A DNA stretch of 64,000 nt from Acinetobacter brisouii (GCF_008993995.1 NZ_BKNN01000003.1:23039-87038); one strand, 5' to 3'; shown: positions 37,374 through 48,392, numbered from the stretch's first letter. Notes: generated by a model from the letters alone, not told the origin. Translations and numbers: made by a program.

Positions 37374-38831
37374 TTAGTGACCTGTACCATTAATCGCTTT
37401 GGTCATATCTTCAACCACCTTCTTCGCATCGCCAAATACCATCATGGTTTTTTCATTATAGAACAAGTCATTGTCCAAACCTGCATAACCTGTTGCCATA
37501 GAGCGTTTGATCACCAAGATAGTCCGTGCTTTATGTGCTTCCAAAATTGGCATGCCATAGATCGGTGAATTTGGATCATCTTTTGCCGCAGGGTTCACTA
37601 CGTCATTGGCACCAATCACCAATACCACATCGGTTGCTGGGAAGTCTGAGTTAATCTCATCCATCTCCAAGATGTCTTCATACGGAACATCAGCTTCTGC
37701 CAACAATACGTTCATGTGACCCGGCATACGACCTGCCACAGGATGAATCGCAAAACGAACCTTCACGCCATGCTCTTTAAGCAAGTTTGCCAATTCTTTG
37801 ACTGCGTTTTGTGCACGACCTTGTGCCATACCATAACCCGGAACAATCACCACGCTGTCGGCATTTGACATCAGGAAGCCTGCATCATCTGCTGAACCTG
37901 AACGGTAGTTACGTTGTACTTGCTCACCAGATGCTTTTGCACCAGCAACCGCAGCACCCCCCATGGCACCACCAAACAACACATTGAGGATGTTACGGTT
38001 CATGGCTTTACACATAATGTAAGACAGAATCGCACCTGATGAACCGACCAACGAACCTGCTACGATCAGCATGTTGTTTTCAAGGGTAAAACCAATCCCT
38101 GCTGCCGCCCAACCTGAGAATGAGTTAAGTAGTGAGACCACCACTGGCATGTCACCACCACCCACAGGTGCAATCCAGACCCAACCGAGTGCAAGTGCTA
38201 ATACTGTCATTGCCCAGAATGCTGGCATGCTACCCGTGCTAAAGAAGTAGAAACCACACACCAACATGGTAATAAACAAGGTTGCCTGTACAGGTTTTAC
38301 CCATGCGCCTGCAATGGTTTTTGCCCATTTTTTCGCAGCCAGTTTGCCGTAAGCAAAGACTGAAGCAGTAAAGGTAATCGCACCAACAAAACAACCCACA
38401 AACAATTCAAACAAGTGAACTTTGCTCATGTGCGCATGTTGTACGCCTGCTGCGGTTAATGCAGCTTCATTTTGCGCAAACAATGCAGAGATCTGGTTGT
38501 TGTGCAAGATTGCCGCAACTGCAATCAGTACCGCAGACAAACCCACCAAAGAGTGCATTAACGCCACGGTTTCTGGCATTTGTGTCATTGGAACGGTACG
38601 TGCACGAGCAATACCGACCACCGCACCAAGCACCATTGCACCACCAATCATCCAGATCACAGGATGGTCAGCAATAAAGAAGGTACTCAAGACTGCAATC
38701 GCCATGGCGATCATGCCGTAACGGTTACCCTTAATTGCAGTTTTTGGACTCGACAAACCACGTAGCGTTAAAATAAAGAGAACTGCACCGATGAGGTAGA
38801 ACCAATCTGCATTCGCTCGAATAAATTCCAT
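37374..38831 (-). CDS. pntB: NAD(P) transhydrogenase subunit beta
   Basis: 485 aa. About eight or nine TM helices fill residues 1-290. The soluble NADP(H) domain III follows with V-I-V-P-G-Y-G-M-A-Q-G-R-A-Q, G-R-M-P-G-H-M-N-V-L and I-G-A-N-D-V-V-N-P-A. The enzyme uses the proton gradient to drive NADPH formation from NADH. It starts adjacent to pntAB (ATG right after the previous stop), within a three-gene operon. Confidence 0.96.
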   Translation of the reverse strand: MEFIRANADWFYLIGAVLFILTLRGLSSPKTAIKGNRYGMIAMAIAVLSTFFIADHPVIWMIGGAMVLGAVVGIARARTVPMTQMPETVALMHSLVGLSAVLIAVAAILHNNQISALFAQNEAALTAAGVQHAHMSKVHLFELFVGCFVGAITFTASVFAYGKLAAKKWAKTIAGAWVKPVQATLFITMLVCGFYFFSTGSMPAFWAMTVLALALGWVWIAPVGGGDMPVVVSLLNSFSGWAAAGIGFTLENNMLIVAGSLVGSSGAILSYIMCKAMNRNILNVLFGGAMGGAAVAGAKASGEQVQRNYRSGSADDAGFLMSNADSVVIVPGYGMAQGRAQNAVKELANLLKEHGVKVRFAIHPVAGRMPGHMNVLLAEADVPYEDILEMDEINSDFPATDVVLVIGANDVVNPAAKDDPNSPIYGMPILEAHKARTILVIKRSMATGYAGLDNDLFYNEKTMMVFGDAKKVVEDMTKAINGTGH

Positions 38832-39158
38832 TTAGCCGCCCTCTTTATTTTTTTGCTTTGGTTTAAACATTTCCAGCATGCGCGCAGTCACCGCGAAGCC
38901 ACCAAAAATATTAATACTGGCAAGAAACACCGCAATCGCACCAAGCACACTGACCACGTTAATGCTTTGGAATTGCACATTGGCTTCAATACCCAATGCA
39001 GGCATACCCACAGTTTGCAACATTGCGCCGACCACAATGATCGATGACAAGGCATTGGTCACCGCCATCAACGGCGTATGCAAAGCAGGCGTTACCCCCC
39101 AAACCACGTAGTAACCGACAAAAATCGCCAACACAAAAATCGTAATGGTTTCAACCAT
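38832..39158 (-). CDS. pntAB: NAD(P) transhydrogenase subunit alpha, part 2
   Basis: 108 aa, the membrane part of the alpha subunit as a separate chain. Three or four TM helices: [25 protein letters not shown], and [12 protein letters not shown]. The [14 protein letters not shown] signature is typical. It follows pntAA by 11 nt. A split alpha is normal in alphaproteobacteria and Acinetobacter, so this is not a frameshift. Confidence 0.94.
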   Translation of the reverse strand: MVETITIFVLAIFVGYYVVWGVTPALHTPLMAVTNALSSIIVVGAMLQTVGMPALGIEANVQFQSINVVSVLGAIAVFLASINIFGGFAVTARMLEMFKPKQKNKEGG

Positions 39159-39169
39159 GAGAATTCCCC

Positions 39170-40297
39170 TTAACCGCGCTTGAACAGCAGTGTGCCGCCA
39201 TGAGTAACCAATAAGGCTTTTTGAATTTCATCTTCCTGATTAATCAAGAAGTTTTTATCTTTATCAAAAAGTGTTTCAAGGAAATTAAAAACGTTACGGG
39301 CATAGAGTGCTGAAGCTTCTGTCGCAACCGTGGCAGGGATATTCGGAACACCCAAAATCTTCACGCCATTCTCAGTCGTTACCGTTTCATTGACTTTCGA
39401 GCCTTCAACGTTGCCACCTGTTTCTACCGCCATATCCAAAATCACAGAACCTGCTTTCATTTTGGCAACGGTTTCCGCCTTGATTAAACGCGGTGCATTA
39501 CGCCCTGGCAAAAGTGCTGTGGTAATGACGATGTCCGCATTAGCAACTGCTTTATCGACAATGGCAGCCTGATCTTTAATGTATTGCTCGCCCGGTGTCC
39601 AGCCATAGCCATTTTTTGCCGCATCCGCAGCACGCTGTTGCTCTTCTTCAGACATTGGTACGTCAAGCCATTTCCCACCTAAAGATTCAACCTGATCTTT
39701 GGCAGTAGGACGTAAATCGGTTGCTTCAACCACTGCACCTAAACGCTTTGCGGTCGCAATCGCTTGCAAACCTGCCACGCCCACACCCATCACCACCACA
39801 CGTGCAGGTTTTACGGTACCCGCTGCGGTCATCAGCATAGGGAACATACGCTGGTATTCATTTGCAGCAAGCAGTACCGATTTATAGCCTGCCAAGTTTG
39901 CCTGAGAGGACAAGACGTCCATGTTTTGCGCACGAGATAAGGTTCGAGGCAACAACTCCAATGCAAATGCCGAAATCTGTTGGGTGGCAAACTGTTCAAG
40001 TTCCGTATTGCGATACGGGTCAAACATTGCAATGACGGCTGTGTTCGCAGAAATCTTGCTGATTTCATCCGCTTGGGGTGCACGAACTTTCAAAATAATC
40101 TGACTGCCTTGATAGGCATCTTCAGCTATTGTTGCGCCAACCTGCGTATAAGCATCATTTAAATATGCAGCTTTAGCACCAGCATCTTTTTCAATGACTA
40201 CGCGATGACCAGCGCCAACCAACTTCTTTACAGTTTCAGGGGTCGCAGCAACTCGACTCTCTCCAGCAACTGTTTCCATAGGAATTCCGATTTGCAT
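39170..40297 (-). CDS. pntAA: NAD(P) transhydrogenase subunit alpha, part 1
   Basis: 375 aa, soluble NAD(H)-binding domain I, like alanine dehydrogenase. M-Q-I-G-I-P-M-E-T opens it. R[20 protein letters not shown] is the conserved block. [15 protein letters not shown] is the NAD Gly-rich loop, followed by D-L-R-P. The ATG at 40297 follows GAGGAAC. First gene of pntAA-pntAB-pntB. Confidence 0.95.
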   Translation of the reverse strand: MQIGIPMETVAGESRVAATPETVKKLVGAGHRVVIEKDAGAKAAYLNDAYTQVGATIAEDAYQGSQIILKVRAPQADEISKISANTAVIAMFDPYRNTELEQFATQQISAFALELLPRTLSRAQNMDVLSSQANLAGYKSVLLAANEYQRMFPMLMTAAGTVKPARVVVMGVGVAGLQAIATAKRLGAVVEATDLRPTAKDQVESLGGKWLDVPMSEEEQQRAADAAKNGYGWTPGEQYIKDQAAIVDKAVANADIVITTALLPGRNAPRLIKAETVAKMKAGSVILDMAVETGGNVEGSKVNETVTTENGVKILGVPNIPATVATEASALYARNVFNFLETLFDKDKNFLINQEDEIQKALLVTHGGTLLFKRG

Positions 40298-40528
40298 TGA
40301 GCATGTTCCTCAGGCTAGTTTCAGTGTTAAAAACATCGCAAACTGCAATGTTTCTCCCATTTTTGATTCGGATTGATTGGATTCTAATCAAACTTTTAAA
40401 AAATACCACCCATTATTTATTTAATAAATGATGATATTTCTATTTAATGCTTATTAATAGTGACTCAAGCGTATAAAATAGTAGAGTTTTGCCTCACCCT
40501 ATTGAAGATCAATTCTTCACCATATTTC

Positions 40529-41455
40529 ATGTCTATCTCATTCTCACGCAATCAAATTGGCTCTGTTTTTGCGCTCTGTGCTGCATTTTTATTTAGCTCA
40601 AAAGCCATTTTTATTAAACAAGCCTACGCCTTGTCATCTCAGGTAGATGCCACTGTCTTGATGGCACTTCGCATGGGCAGCGCACTGCCTTTTTTCTTGA
40701 TCATGGCATGGTGCTTTCGCAAGCAAAGACAAAGACTTGAGGTAAAAGACTGGGGGTTTCTCATCCTCTCAGGCTTACTCGGTTATTACTTTGCCAGTTG
40801 GCTTGACTTTATCGGTTTGATGTACATTAGCGCCTCTTTAGAGCGAATCATCTTATTTTTGTACCCCACTTTGACCGTGATCGCATCGAGTCTAATTTAC
40901 AAACAACCCTTACGACTAAAAGCGTATATTGCCATTTTGCTAAGTTATGGAGGCACGGTGATTGTGATGCTCCAAGAGCAAAATCATGCACCAATGCAGA
41001 GCAATTTTTGGTTAGGTGCCAGTTTAGTGTTTGCCAGCGCTATTGCCTTTGCTTGCTACCTACTTCTAACACCTCGACTGATTGAAAAATTTGGTGCTTC
41101 AAATTTCACAGGACTCGCGCTCAGCATTGCGTGCATTGGCACACTGGTACATTTTCTACTGGCAACACCACACCCATTGCAGCTTGTCACACAACTTCCG
41201 ATCGGGGTTTGGGCTTATGGAATTGGACTGGGTTTATTCGTAACGGTACTGCCTACCGTTTTACTGATGCAAAGTATTGCCCGTATTGGTGCATCACAAT
41301 CCGCCATGATTGCTGCGATTGGGCCAATATTGACCATTTTATTGGCTGTTTTATTTTTAAATGAGCATCTTAATGCATGGCAATGGCTTGGCTGTGGATT
41401 CAACATTATTGGAATTATGCTGATCAGTCTGAGCAAGCATCGTCTAAAACATTAG
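40529..41455 (+). CDS. EamA (DMT) family transporter
   Basis: 308 aa, ten TM helices as two EamA repeats. Helix 1 is S-V-F-A-L-C-A-A-F-L-F-S-S-K-A-I-F-I-K. The second repeat begins W-L-G-A-S-L-V-F-A-S-A-I-A-F-A and ends in A-I-G-P-I-L-T-I-L-L-A-V-L-F-L-N-E-H-L, the family's conserved C-terminal helix pair. Substrate unknown (metabolite exporters are common in the family). I take ATG 40529; the frame is open 23 codons upstream, but those residues are not helix-like. Confidence 0.85.
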   Translation: MSISFSRNQIGSVFALCAAFLFSSKAIFIKQAYALSSQVDATVLMALRMGSALPFFLIMAWCFRKQRQRLEVKDWGFLILSGLLGYYFASWLDFIGLMYISASLERIILFLYPTLTVIASSLIYKQPLRLKAYIAILLSYGGTVIVMLQEQNHAPMQSNFWLGASLVFASAIAFACYLLLTPRLIEKFGASNFTGLALSIACIGTLVHFLLATPHPLQLVTQLPIGVWAYGIGLGLFVTVLPTVLLMQSIARIGASQSAMIAAIGPILTILLAVLFLNEHLNAWQWLGCGFNIIGIMLISLSKHRLKH

Positions 41456-41464
41456 CATCAAGCA

Positions 41465-41728
41465 ATGCCAAAATCTGCTGGAAATGCACTCCCGCAGATT
41501 GCTTTGCCAGATAATCATCTGGATTTCGCAATGGGCATTGATCTAAAGATAAACAACCGCACCACATTACTAATTAACGGAACCACATTAAAGCATGCTG
41601 TTTTAATTGAGATTATGCAGCAATTATGGCGTAATCACGCCTTTCCTGCGTGTAGCCTTATTCCTGTTTCGGGACTCGCTTTAAATCGTATGTTGTTTGA
41701 AGTTGAAGTAACCGCCTATACTTTTTGA
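41465..41728 (+). CDS. Small hypothetical protein
   Basis: 87 aa, not recognised, 9 nt after the EamA stop and 15 nt before the next transporter. It has mixed hydrophobic and polar residues, no TM helix and no signal peptide. It fits a three-gene set in position only: Shine-Dalgarno is weak, and codon use does not decide. It could be a spurious frame or the remnant of a longer gene. Confidence 0.35.
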   Translation: MPKSAGNALPQIALPDNHLDFAMGIDLKINNRTTLLINGTTLKHAVLIEIMQQLWRNHAFPACSLIPVSGLALNRMLFEVEVTAYTF

Positions 41729-41743
41729 TTGCTGAGACAGTGT

Positions 41744-42946
41744 ATGCATGAAATTTCCGATATTAGTCAAAACAAAAAACTGCTGTGGCTGATGGCGTTG
41801 GCTTGTGGCTTAACCGCAGGGGCAAATTATTTTAGCCAACCTTTAATTCACTCAATTCAGCAATATTTTCAGGTCGATGCCGCTCAAGCACAACTCACTG
41901 TCACACTTGCTCAACTTTCTTATGCTTTAGGTTTGTTGCTGATTGTGCCGCTCGGTGATATTGCCGATAAACGCAAATTCATTCCAACGCTGATGGGCTT
42001 GGCAGGTGTAGGCTTGTGCCTTTGCGCCTGTGCCATTAACCTGCCCATGCTTTGGCTCGGCACCATGATGACAGGATTATTTTCAGTCGCAGCGCAGGTT
42101 TTAATTCCATTTGCCACCATGACGGTTAAACCTGAAAAAATTGGCGAAGTGGTTGGCTTCTTAATGAGTGGGCTACTGGTTGGCATTTTGCTCTCAACCA
42201 GTTTGTCAGGCTTACTGTCCAACTTATTTCACTGGAAACTAATTTATATCATGAGTGCGATTTTGATTTTCGGCTTGGCGTATCAACTCAAACGCGAACT
42301 CCCCTACACCATGCGCCAACAGATGCCTTATCGTGAAATCTTCAAGTCGATGGCAACATTGATGATTGAGGAACGTCGCCTGAATTTTCGTGCCTATGTC
42401 GGTGCAGGTGCATTTGCTTCAATGAGCGTGATTTACTCGACGATTGCCGTATATTTATCGGCAGCGCCATTTCATTTGGCAGATTCATTGATTGGCATGG
42501 TCAGCTTAGTGGGAGTGTTTGGCGCACTATCAGCACAGTATGTGGGCAGATATGCTGATCGCGGCTATGGCACGTTATTTACCACGTTGGGCTGTGTACT
42601 CCTGCTTTCAAGCTGGCTAATGTTCTACTTCTCTAGCTACAGTATTTGGCTTTACATTGCGGGCTTTGCAACCGCAAACTTAGGACTGGCTTTTGTACAC
42701 TCTTGCAATCAGAACATTATTTTTCGGATTCGCCCCACCGCAAAATCGCGCCTAAACTCTATTTATATGACACTGTATTTTGCAGGCGCAGCCACAGGTT
42801 CAGCACTGGGCACTTATGCATGGAATCATGGTGGCTGGCTGTACACTTGTTTAGCAGGTTTAGGGCTGGCTGTATTTTGCAGTAGCTTCGCCCTACTCGA
42901 CTTCATCTGTTATGGTCGACAAGCCAAAACCGCTCAACACACCTGA
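41744..42946 (+). CDS. MFS transporter
   Basis: 400 aa with 12 predicted TM helices. Motif A is G-D-I-A-D-K-R-K-F-I-P-T (loop 2-3, about 75), repeated less well as R-Y-A-D-R-G-Y-G. Y-F-S-Q-P-L-I-H at helix 1 resembles the YnfM/sugar-efflux group. Substrate unknown. ATG 41744 (MHEIS) is chosen over an upstream TTG at 41729. The last 13 bases overlap the 3' end of the convergent HEPN gene. Confidence 0.85.
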   Translation: MHEISDISQNKKLLWLMALACGLTAGANYFSQPLIHSIQQYFQVDAAQAQLTVTLAQLSYALGLLLIVPLGDIADKRKFIPTLMGLAGVGLCLCACAINLPMLWLGTMMTGLFSVAAQVLIPFATMTVKPEKIGEVVGFLMSGLLVGILLSTSLSGLLSNLFHWKLIYIMSAILIFGLAYQLKRELPYTMRQQMPYREIFKSMATLMIEERRLNFRAYVGAGAFASMSVIYSTIAVYLSAAPFHLADSLIGMVSLVGVFGALSAQYVGRYADRGYGTLFTTLGCVLLLSSWLMFYFSSYSIWLYIAGFATANLGLAFVHSCNQNIIFRIRPTAKSRLNSIYMTLYFAGAATGSALGTYAWNHGGWLYTCLAGLGLAVFCSSFALLDFICYGRQAKTAQHT

Positions 42947-43584
42947 ACCATCGGATAAAATGGCTTTTCTCGATCTAGTTCATGACCATGTTCAAGAAAA
43001 ACATGTATAAACTGGGTCAGTAAAGTCATTAATACCTGACTGGCAATTCTAAGATGTCGACGCATAATCTCACTGTTATAGGCTGAGCCACCATGTACAA
43101 TTTGATTTCGCAAAGTATAGAGCCGACTAAAAACAATCAGTAATAATTCCACAATATCATGTTCAGTAAGGGCTTGCTGTACACGTTGTTGATTTAAAAT
43201 AGAATGTGTTTGCCATGCCTGTTTATCAATTTTTTGATTTTGAAAATCCCACTGCTTCTGATCAAAGTAAGGATGATTTGACCAGTCAATAATACTTCGA
43301 CTACAGTTTTTCCAGACATAACGCTCAATACGTTGCTCCTGATCTACCCCATATAATCTGAGCAAAAATTGCCTGAGATGCTGCTGATCTTCATCCAGAG
43401 TTTCCTGTAGATTTTCTGCATAAACTGCATTAAATGCGATCCACAAACTCACAAACTGTAAGTCCACATCCTGATCAAGCTCTTTGGCTTTTCTTAACCA
43501 ACTGAGTCCCCGTTGCATTCTCAAATTAAAATTTACTGAATAGAGATGCTTATGGTTTTTAAAAATTTCTTCTAATAAATACAT
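42934..43584 (-). CDS. HEPN-family protein with intact RxxxxH motif
   Basis: 216 aa, soluble, all-helical. The hallmark is R-N-Q-I-V-H-G-G (R159, H164), the R-x4-6-H motif of HEPN ribonucleases, preceded by L-L-L-I-V-F-S-R-L-Y-T-L. The N-terminal helix set includes F-V-S-L-W-I-A-F-N-A-V-Y-A, typical of Apea-like or related HEPN proteins. Many HEPN proteins are RNases in toxin-antitoxin or phage-defence systems, but no MNT antitoxin, helicase or nuclease partner lies beside it. Its role is therefore open. It ends inside the convergent MFS gene (13 bp overlap). Confidence 0.7.
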   Translation of the reverse strand: MYLLEEIFKNHKHLYSVNFNLRMQRGLSWLRKAKELDQDVDLQFVSLWIAFNAVYAENLQETLDEDQQHLRQFLLRLYGVDQEQRIERYVWKNCSRSIIDWSNHPYFDQKQWDFQNQKIDKQAWQTHSILNQQRVQQALTEHDIVELLLIVFSRLYTLRNQIVHGGSAYNSEIMRRHLRIASQVLMTLLTQFIHVFLEHGHELDREKPFYPMVQVC

Positions 43585-43738
43585 CGCTTAAACCTTGGCT
43601 TCGTATTTTATTTCAGCATACGCCGATCAATTTTTAGCAGCAATTATTTCGTATGACTGGTCGTACAATTTATCATCAGCTTAACTGTTTCAACGAATTT
43701 ACTGAATAAAAATTCCATTTTTTGAGCAGATTTTCCAT

Positions 43739-43772
43739 AAAAAAAGCCCGATGCGAGTATCGGGCTTTTTTC
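43739..43772. terminator. Terminator of gcvHPT
   Basis: GCCCGAT and ATCGGGC around GCGAGT, with A and T runs on both sides, 12 bp beyond the gcvT stop. Confidence 0.85.
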
Positions 43773-43783
43773 TTAACACTGAA

Positions 43784-44902
43784 TTAACCACGATAATATC
43801 GTTGCGCAACAAAAGGCATTTTCACGACTTTCATTGGTACAAGTTTATTACGTACTTTGGCAAACAGCTCAGTGCCTTCCGCAGCATGTGCAATATCGAC
43901 ATAACCCATGGCAATCGGGCTAGACAAGCTTGGTGCAAAACCACCACTGGTCACTTGACCCAATACCTGTCCATCTTGATCCACAATTTCAGCACCTTCG
44001 CGCACTGGCATACGGTCAAGAATCTGGAAACCAACACGTTTTTTGGCTACACCTTGCTGCATTTGCGCTTGAATGGTTACAGCACCCGCATAGCCACCCT
44101 CACGCGCACCACCTGCACGGCGAACTTTAGAAATCGCCCAAAGTAGGTTTGCTTCAACAGGGGTTGTGGTTTCATTCATGTCATGACCATACAAACACAA
44201 ACCTGCTTCTAGACGCAATGAATCACGAGCACCCAGACCAATCAGTGCCACTTCAGGCTCAGCAATCAGCGCTTTTGCCAATGCTTCCACATCGGCACTT
44301 GCCACTGAAATTTCGTAGCCATCTTCACCTGTATAACCCGTACGGCTGACGATGCACTCAACACCGTTTAACTGCACACGCTTGATTTGCATAAAGCGCA
44401 TTTCAGCCACTTCTGGGTTTAAACGTGCCAACACAGTCGCCGCTTCTGGCCCTTGCAATGCCAACAACGCACGTTCAGCAAATTGCTCAACGATTTCGCA
44501 TTGATCTGCTAAGTGCGCACGTAAATGTGCCAAATCCTGCTCTTTACATGCAGCATTCACCACAAGATATAACTCGTCCTGAGACAGACGCGCCACCATC
44601 AAGTCATCCAGAATTCCGCCTTGCGGATTGGTAAACAATGCATAACGCTGCATACCTTCAGGCAAATCGATAATATCGACAGGCACAAGACTTTCTAAAG
44701 CACGAGCCGCATTTTCACCACGTAAAAACACCTGACCCATGTGCGAGACATCAAACAGACCCGCGTGTTCACGGGTATGTAAATGTTCTTTCAAGACACC
44801 AGCCGCATACTGTACAGGCATGTTGTAGCCCGCAAACGGCACCATTTTTGCGCCTTGCTCAATATGCAGCGCCGCCAATGGCGTATTTTTTAATTCAGAC
44901 AT
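43784..44902 (-). CDS. gcvT: Glycine cleavage T protein (aminomethyltransferase)
   Basis: 372 aa. It moves the methylene group of glycine from the H-protein lipoamide to tetrahydrofolate, releasing ammonia. The N-terminus is L-H-I-E-Q-G-A-K-M-V-P-F-A-G-Y-N-M-P-V-Q-Y. F-D-V-S-H-M-G-Q (about 50) holds the conserved Asp. Then T-G-Y-T-G-E-D-G-Y-E-I and G-L-G-A-R-D-S-L-R-L-E-A-G-L. Two nt after gcvP. Last gene of the operon. Confidence 0.96.
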   Translation of the reverse strand: MSELKNTPLAALHIEQGAKMVPFAGYNMPVQYAAGVLKEHLHTREHAGLFDVSHMGQVFLRGENAARALESLVPVDIIDLPEGMQRYALFTNPQGGILDDLMVARLSQDELYLVVNAACKEQDLAHLRAHLADQCEIVEQFAERALLALQGPEAATVLARLNPEVAEMRFMQIKRVQLNGVECIVSRTGYTGEDGYEISVASADVEALAKALIAEPEVALIGLGARDSLRLEAGLCLYGHDMNETTTPVEANLLWAISKVRRAGGAREGGYAGAVTIQAQMQQGVAKKRVGFQILDRMPVREGAEIVDQDGQVLGQVTSGGFAPSLSSPIAMGYVDIAHAAEGTELFAKVRNKLVPMKVVKMPFVAQRYYRG

Positions 44903-44904
44903 GC

Positions 44905-47757
44905 TTAGTCCTCATAGTTGCTGATGCTTGGGCAAGAACAAACCAAGTTACGGTCGCCATAGACGTTGTCGACACGACCCACTGGTGACCAGTATTTGCT
45001 TTCAACCAATTCAGGAAGTGGATAGACCGCTTGTTCACGTGAGTATGGATGTGACCACTCACCTGTCAACTCTTGTGCAGTATGTGGTGCATTTTTCAAT
45101 GGATTGTCTTGTGCATCCAACTCGCCTGTGGTCACTTGCTGAATTTCTTCGGCAATTTTGTTCATGGCATTAATGAAACGCTCAAGCTCATACAAGCTTT
45201 CACTTTCAGTCGGCTCAACCATCAGTGTACCCGCAACTGGGAATGACATGGTTGGTGCATGGAAACCAAAGTCGATCAGACGTTTTGCCACGTCATCTAC
45301 CGTAATACCACTGCTGTCTTTCAGACCACGTAAGTCCAAGATACATTCGTGCGCAACCAGATCATGGCGACCTGTGTACAACACTGGATAAGCCGCATTC
45401 AAACGTTTTGCCACATAGTTTGCATTCAGAATCGCCATTGCAGATGCCTGACGTAAACCTTTACCACCCATCATACGGATGTACATCCAAGTGATTGGTA
45501 AAATGCTCGCACTACCAAACGGCGCAGCACTGACTGCATCGGTTTTACGCTCTAAATGATAACTGTGACCTGGCATAAATGGTTTCAAGTGTTCTTTAAC
45601 ACCGATTGGGCCAACACCTGGTCCACCACCACCATGTGGAATACAGAAGGTTTTATGCAAGTTCAAGTGAGATACATCACCACCAAACTGACCTGGTGCA
45701 CACAAGCCCACCATCGCATTCATGTTTGCGCCATCGATATACACCTGACCACCATGCGCATGCACGATGTCACAGATTTCACGGACTGCATGCTCAAATA
45801 CACCGTGTGTTGACGGGTAAGTGATCATTAAGGCTGCAAGGTCTTGGCTGTGTTGATCTGCTTTGCTACGCAAGTCTTCAACATCAACGTTACCGTTTTC
45901 ATCACACGCCACAACCACAACTTTCATACCTGCCATGCTGGCAGTCGCTGGGTTGGTTCCGTGTGCAGACTGTGGAATTAAGCAGATGTTACGCTGACCT
46001 TCGCCACGGCTCGCGTGGTAGGCACGAATTGCCAACAAGCCTGCATATTCACCTTGTGAACCTGCATTTGGTTGAAGTGAAATCGCGTCGTAACCTGTTG
46101 CCGCACACAACATTTGCTCAAGCTGTTTCACCATTTCGACATAGCCTTGAGCTTGAGAAATCGGTGCAAACGGATGCAGATTGCCAAATTCAGGCCATGT
46201 AATTGGCAACATTTCGCTTGCTGCATTCAATTTCATGGTGCATGAGCCCAATGGAATCATGCTGCGATCAAGAGCCAAGTCTTTATCTGCCAAACGGCGC
46301 AGATAACGCATTAACTCGGTTTCGCTATGATGCGTGTTAAAAATAGCGTGTTGTAAAATCGCGCTTTCACGAAGCAACGCCGTTGGTAATGCAGATGTGT
46401 AAGCTGCCGCAACAGCTTCAAATTCAGGTGCAGTTTGACCTTGAGCAAACAATGCCCAAAGTGCAGCGACGTGATCAGGTGTCGTGGTTTCATCAAGTGA
46501 GATACCCACTTGAGTCGCATCGATTTCGCGCAAGTTAATTTCTTGTGCGCGTGCTGCTGCAAGTAGCGCTGCTGTATCAACCTGAGTCAAGGTCAAGGTA
46601 TCGAAGAATGCAGCATTGCTCACGCTCACACCCAACTGTTTTAAACCTTGAGCCAAGATTGCAGTTAAAGCGTGTGTACGTTCAGCAATATCTTTCAAGC
46701 CTTGTGGACCATGATAAACCGCATACATGCTGGCAATATTGGCAAGCAACACTTGAGCCGTACAGATGTTACTGGTCGCTTTTTCACGGCGGATATGCTG
46801 TTCACGGGTTTGCAATGCCAAACGCAGTGCAGGCTTGCCTAAACGGTCAACCGACATCCCTACAACACGACCTGGCATGTCACGTTTGTAGGCATCTTTG
46901 GTTGCAAAGTAAGCTGCGTGTGGACCACCAAAGCCCATTGGCACGCCAAAACGCTGAGCTGTACCAATCGCAACGTCTGCACCCCATTCACCTGGCGCTT
47001 TCAATACGGTTAATGCCAACAAGTCAGCCGATACGGCAACCAAAGCATTGACTGCATGAACTTGTTCAACCAAAGCCGCGTAGTCATACACTTCACCTGT
47101 ACTTGCAGGGTATTGCAATAACACACCGAAGAATTCAGCAAAGTCAGCAACTTGTTGCTCATCACCGACCACAACTTCGATACCGAGTGGTTCAGCACGA
47201 GTACGTAAAACATCTAAAGTTTGTGGATGACAGTGCAATGATGCAAAGAATTTGTTGGCTTTTTTGTTTTTAGAAACACGCTTACAGAAGGTCATGGCTT
47301 CTGCACAAGCCGTTGCTTCGTCCAGCAAAGAGGCGTTTGAAATCGACAAGCCTGTCAAATCCGCGATCATGGTCTGGAAGTTCAACAATGCTTCAAGACG
47401 ACCTTGAGAAATTTCAGGTTGGTACGGTGTATAAGCGGTGTACCATGCTGGATTTTCCAACAAGTTACGCAAAATTGGCGCAGGCGTATGAGTTGGATAA
47501 TAACCCTGACCAATATGGCTACGGAAAATCTGGTTTTTCTGCGCAATGGCTTTGAGTTCTGCCAAAGCGTGTTCTTCGCTCACACCGTCTGTGCTTTCTA
47601 AAACACTGGTATTTTTGATTGAATCTGGAATTACCGCTGCCATCAATGCGTCAAGGTCGCTATAACCCAGTGCATCGAGCATGTGTTGTTGTTCAGCCGC
47701 AGTCGGGCCAATATGGCGTTCAACAAAGCTGTTGATATTGGTAAAATTAATGCTCAT
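44905..47757 (-). CDS. gcvP: Glycine dehydrogenase (decarboxylating), P protein
   Basis: 950 aa, a fused homodimeric P protein with both halves. PLP enzyme that decarboxylates glycine and loads the H protein. The N-half shows R-H-I-G, L-G-Y-S-D and [10 protein letters not shown]. The PLP Lys is in [17 protein letters not shown] in the C-half. The gene begins 9 nt after gcvH. Confidence 0.97.
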   Translation of the reverse strand: MSINFTNINSFVERHIGPTAAEQQHMLDALGYSDLDALMAAVIPDSIKNTSVLESTDGVSEEHALAELKAIAQKNQIFRSHIGQGYYPTHTPAPILRNLLENPAWYTAYTPYQPEISQGRLEALLNFQTMIADLTGLSISNASLLDEATACAEAMTFCKRVSKNKKANKFFASLHCHPQTLDVLRTRAEPLGIEVVVGDEQQVADFAEFFGVLLQYPASTGEVYDYAALVEQVHAVNALVAVSADLLALTVLKAPGEWGADVAIGTAQRFGVPMGFGGPHAAYFATKDAYKRDMPGRVVGMSVDRLGKPALRLALQTREQHIRREKATSNICTAQVLLANIASMYAVYHGPQGLKDIAERTHALTAILAQGLKQLGVSVSNAAFFDTLTLTQVDTAALLAAARAQEINLREIDATQVGISLDETTTPDHVAALWALFAQGQTAPEFEAVAAAYTSALPTALLRESAILQHAIFNTHHSETELMRYLRRLADKDLALDRSMIPLGSCTMKLNAASEMLPITWPEFGNLHPFAPISQAQGYVEMVKQLEQMLCAATGYDAISLQPNAGSQGEYAGLLAIRAYHASRGEGQRNICLIPQSAHGTNPATASMAGMKVVVVACDENGNVDVEDLRSKADQHSQDLAALMITYPSTHGVFEHAVREICDIVHAHGGQVYIDGANMNAMVGLCAPGQFGGDVSHLNLHKTFCIPHGGGGPGVGPIGVKEHLKPFMPGHSYHLERKTDAVSAAPFGSASILPITWMYIRMMGGKGLRQASAMAILNANYVAKRLNAAYPVLYTGRHDLVAHECILDLRGLKDSSGITVDDVAKRLIDFGFHAPTMSFPVAGTLMVEPTESESLYELERFINAMNKIAEEIQQVTTGELDAQDNPLKNAPHTAQELTGEWSHPYSREQAVYPLPELVESKYWSPVGRVDNVYGDRNLVCSCPSISNYED

Positions 47758-47766
47758 GCTGCCCCC

Positions 47767-48141
47767 TTAAGAATTGATGAACGCTTCATAAGCATCTTGG
47801 TCAAACAATTCAGCAAATGCAGCAGCATCATCCGCTTTCATACGGAAGAACCAGCCTGCGCCCATTGCATCTTCATTGACGGTTTCTGGTGCATTGACCA
47901 ATTCTTCATTGACTTCCAAGACTTCACCAGAGAGTGGCATATCAATGTTACTTGCAGCTTTTACCGACTCGATCACAGCAACTTCTTCACCTTTGCTGTA
48001 GGCTTTAAGTTCTGGCAATTCAATATAAACCACATCACCTAAAGCATCTTGCGCATGCTCAGTAATCCCCACGGTAATGCTACCGTCTTCTTCCAAACGT
48101 AACCATTCATGCTCAGCGGTAAAACGAATTGTTGACGCCAT
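47767..48141 (-). CDS. gcvH: Glycine cleavage H protein
   Basis: 124 aa. The lipoyl Lys is K61 in V-I-E-S-V-K-A-A-S-N-I. It shuttles the aminomethyl group between P, T and L. The surrounding hammerhead fold is complete, with G-D-V-V-Y-I-E-L-P and D-A-M-G-A-G-W-F. ATG 48141 has GAGGAA. It is the first gene after the glycine riboswitch, about 250 nt away. Confidence 0.97.
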   Translation of the reverse strand: MASTIRFTAEHEWLRLEEDGSITVGITEHAQDALGDVVYIELPELKAYSKGEEVAVIESVKAASNIDMPLSGEVLEVNEELVNAPETVNEDAMGAGWFFRMKADDAAAFAELFDQDAYEAFINS

Positions 48142-48392
48142 GACAAATTCCTCAGTCCTTCACCCGAAAAGGCAGTTAATTGCAGAAAATTTACTCATTT
48201 CTCAAAAATACACTGTTTAAGATTTAGGCATGTCAAATTTCAGACAGCATGCAGCTAAACCGCCTTAAAGTTTAAGACAGTGCTTGAGAACCTAATGGGA
48301 AAGTTCGGAAGTTGTAACAACTAAGAAAGCTGAACGTGTCAGTTGCGAGATGCGACATATGACCACCCAATTCCATAAGTGAGTAAATATGC

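Noticed and set aside
38832-40297. Frameshift in pntA
   Set aside because: Separate pntAA and pntAB genes with their own starts are a normal form of this enzyme.
41465-41728. Fusion of the small frame with the transporters on either side
   Set aside because: It has separate stops and a different frame; no TM segment links it to either neighbour.
42934-43584. HEPN-MNT toxin-antitoxin pair
   Set aside because: No nucleotidyltransferase gene is next to it on either side.
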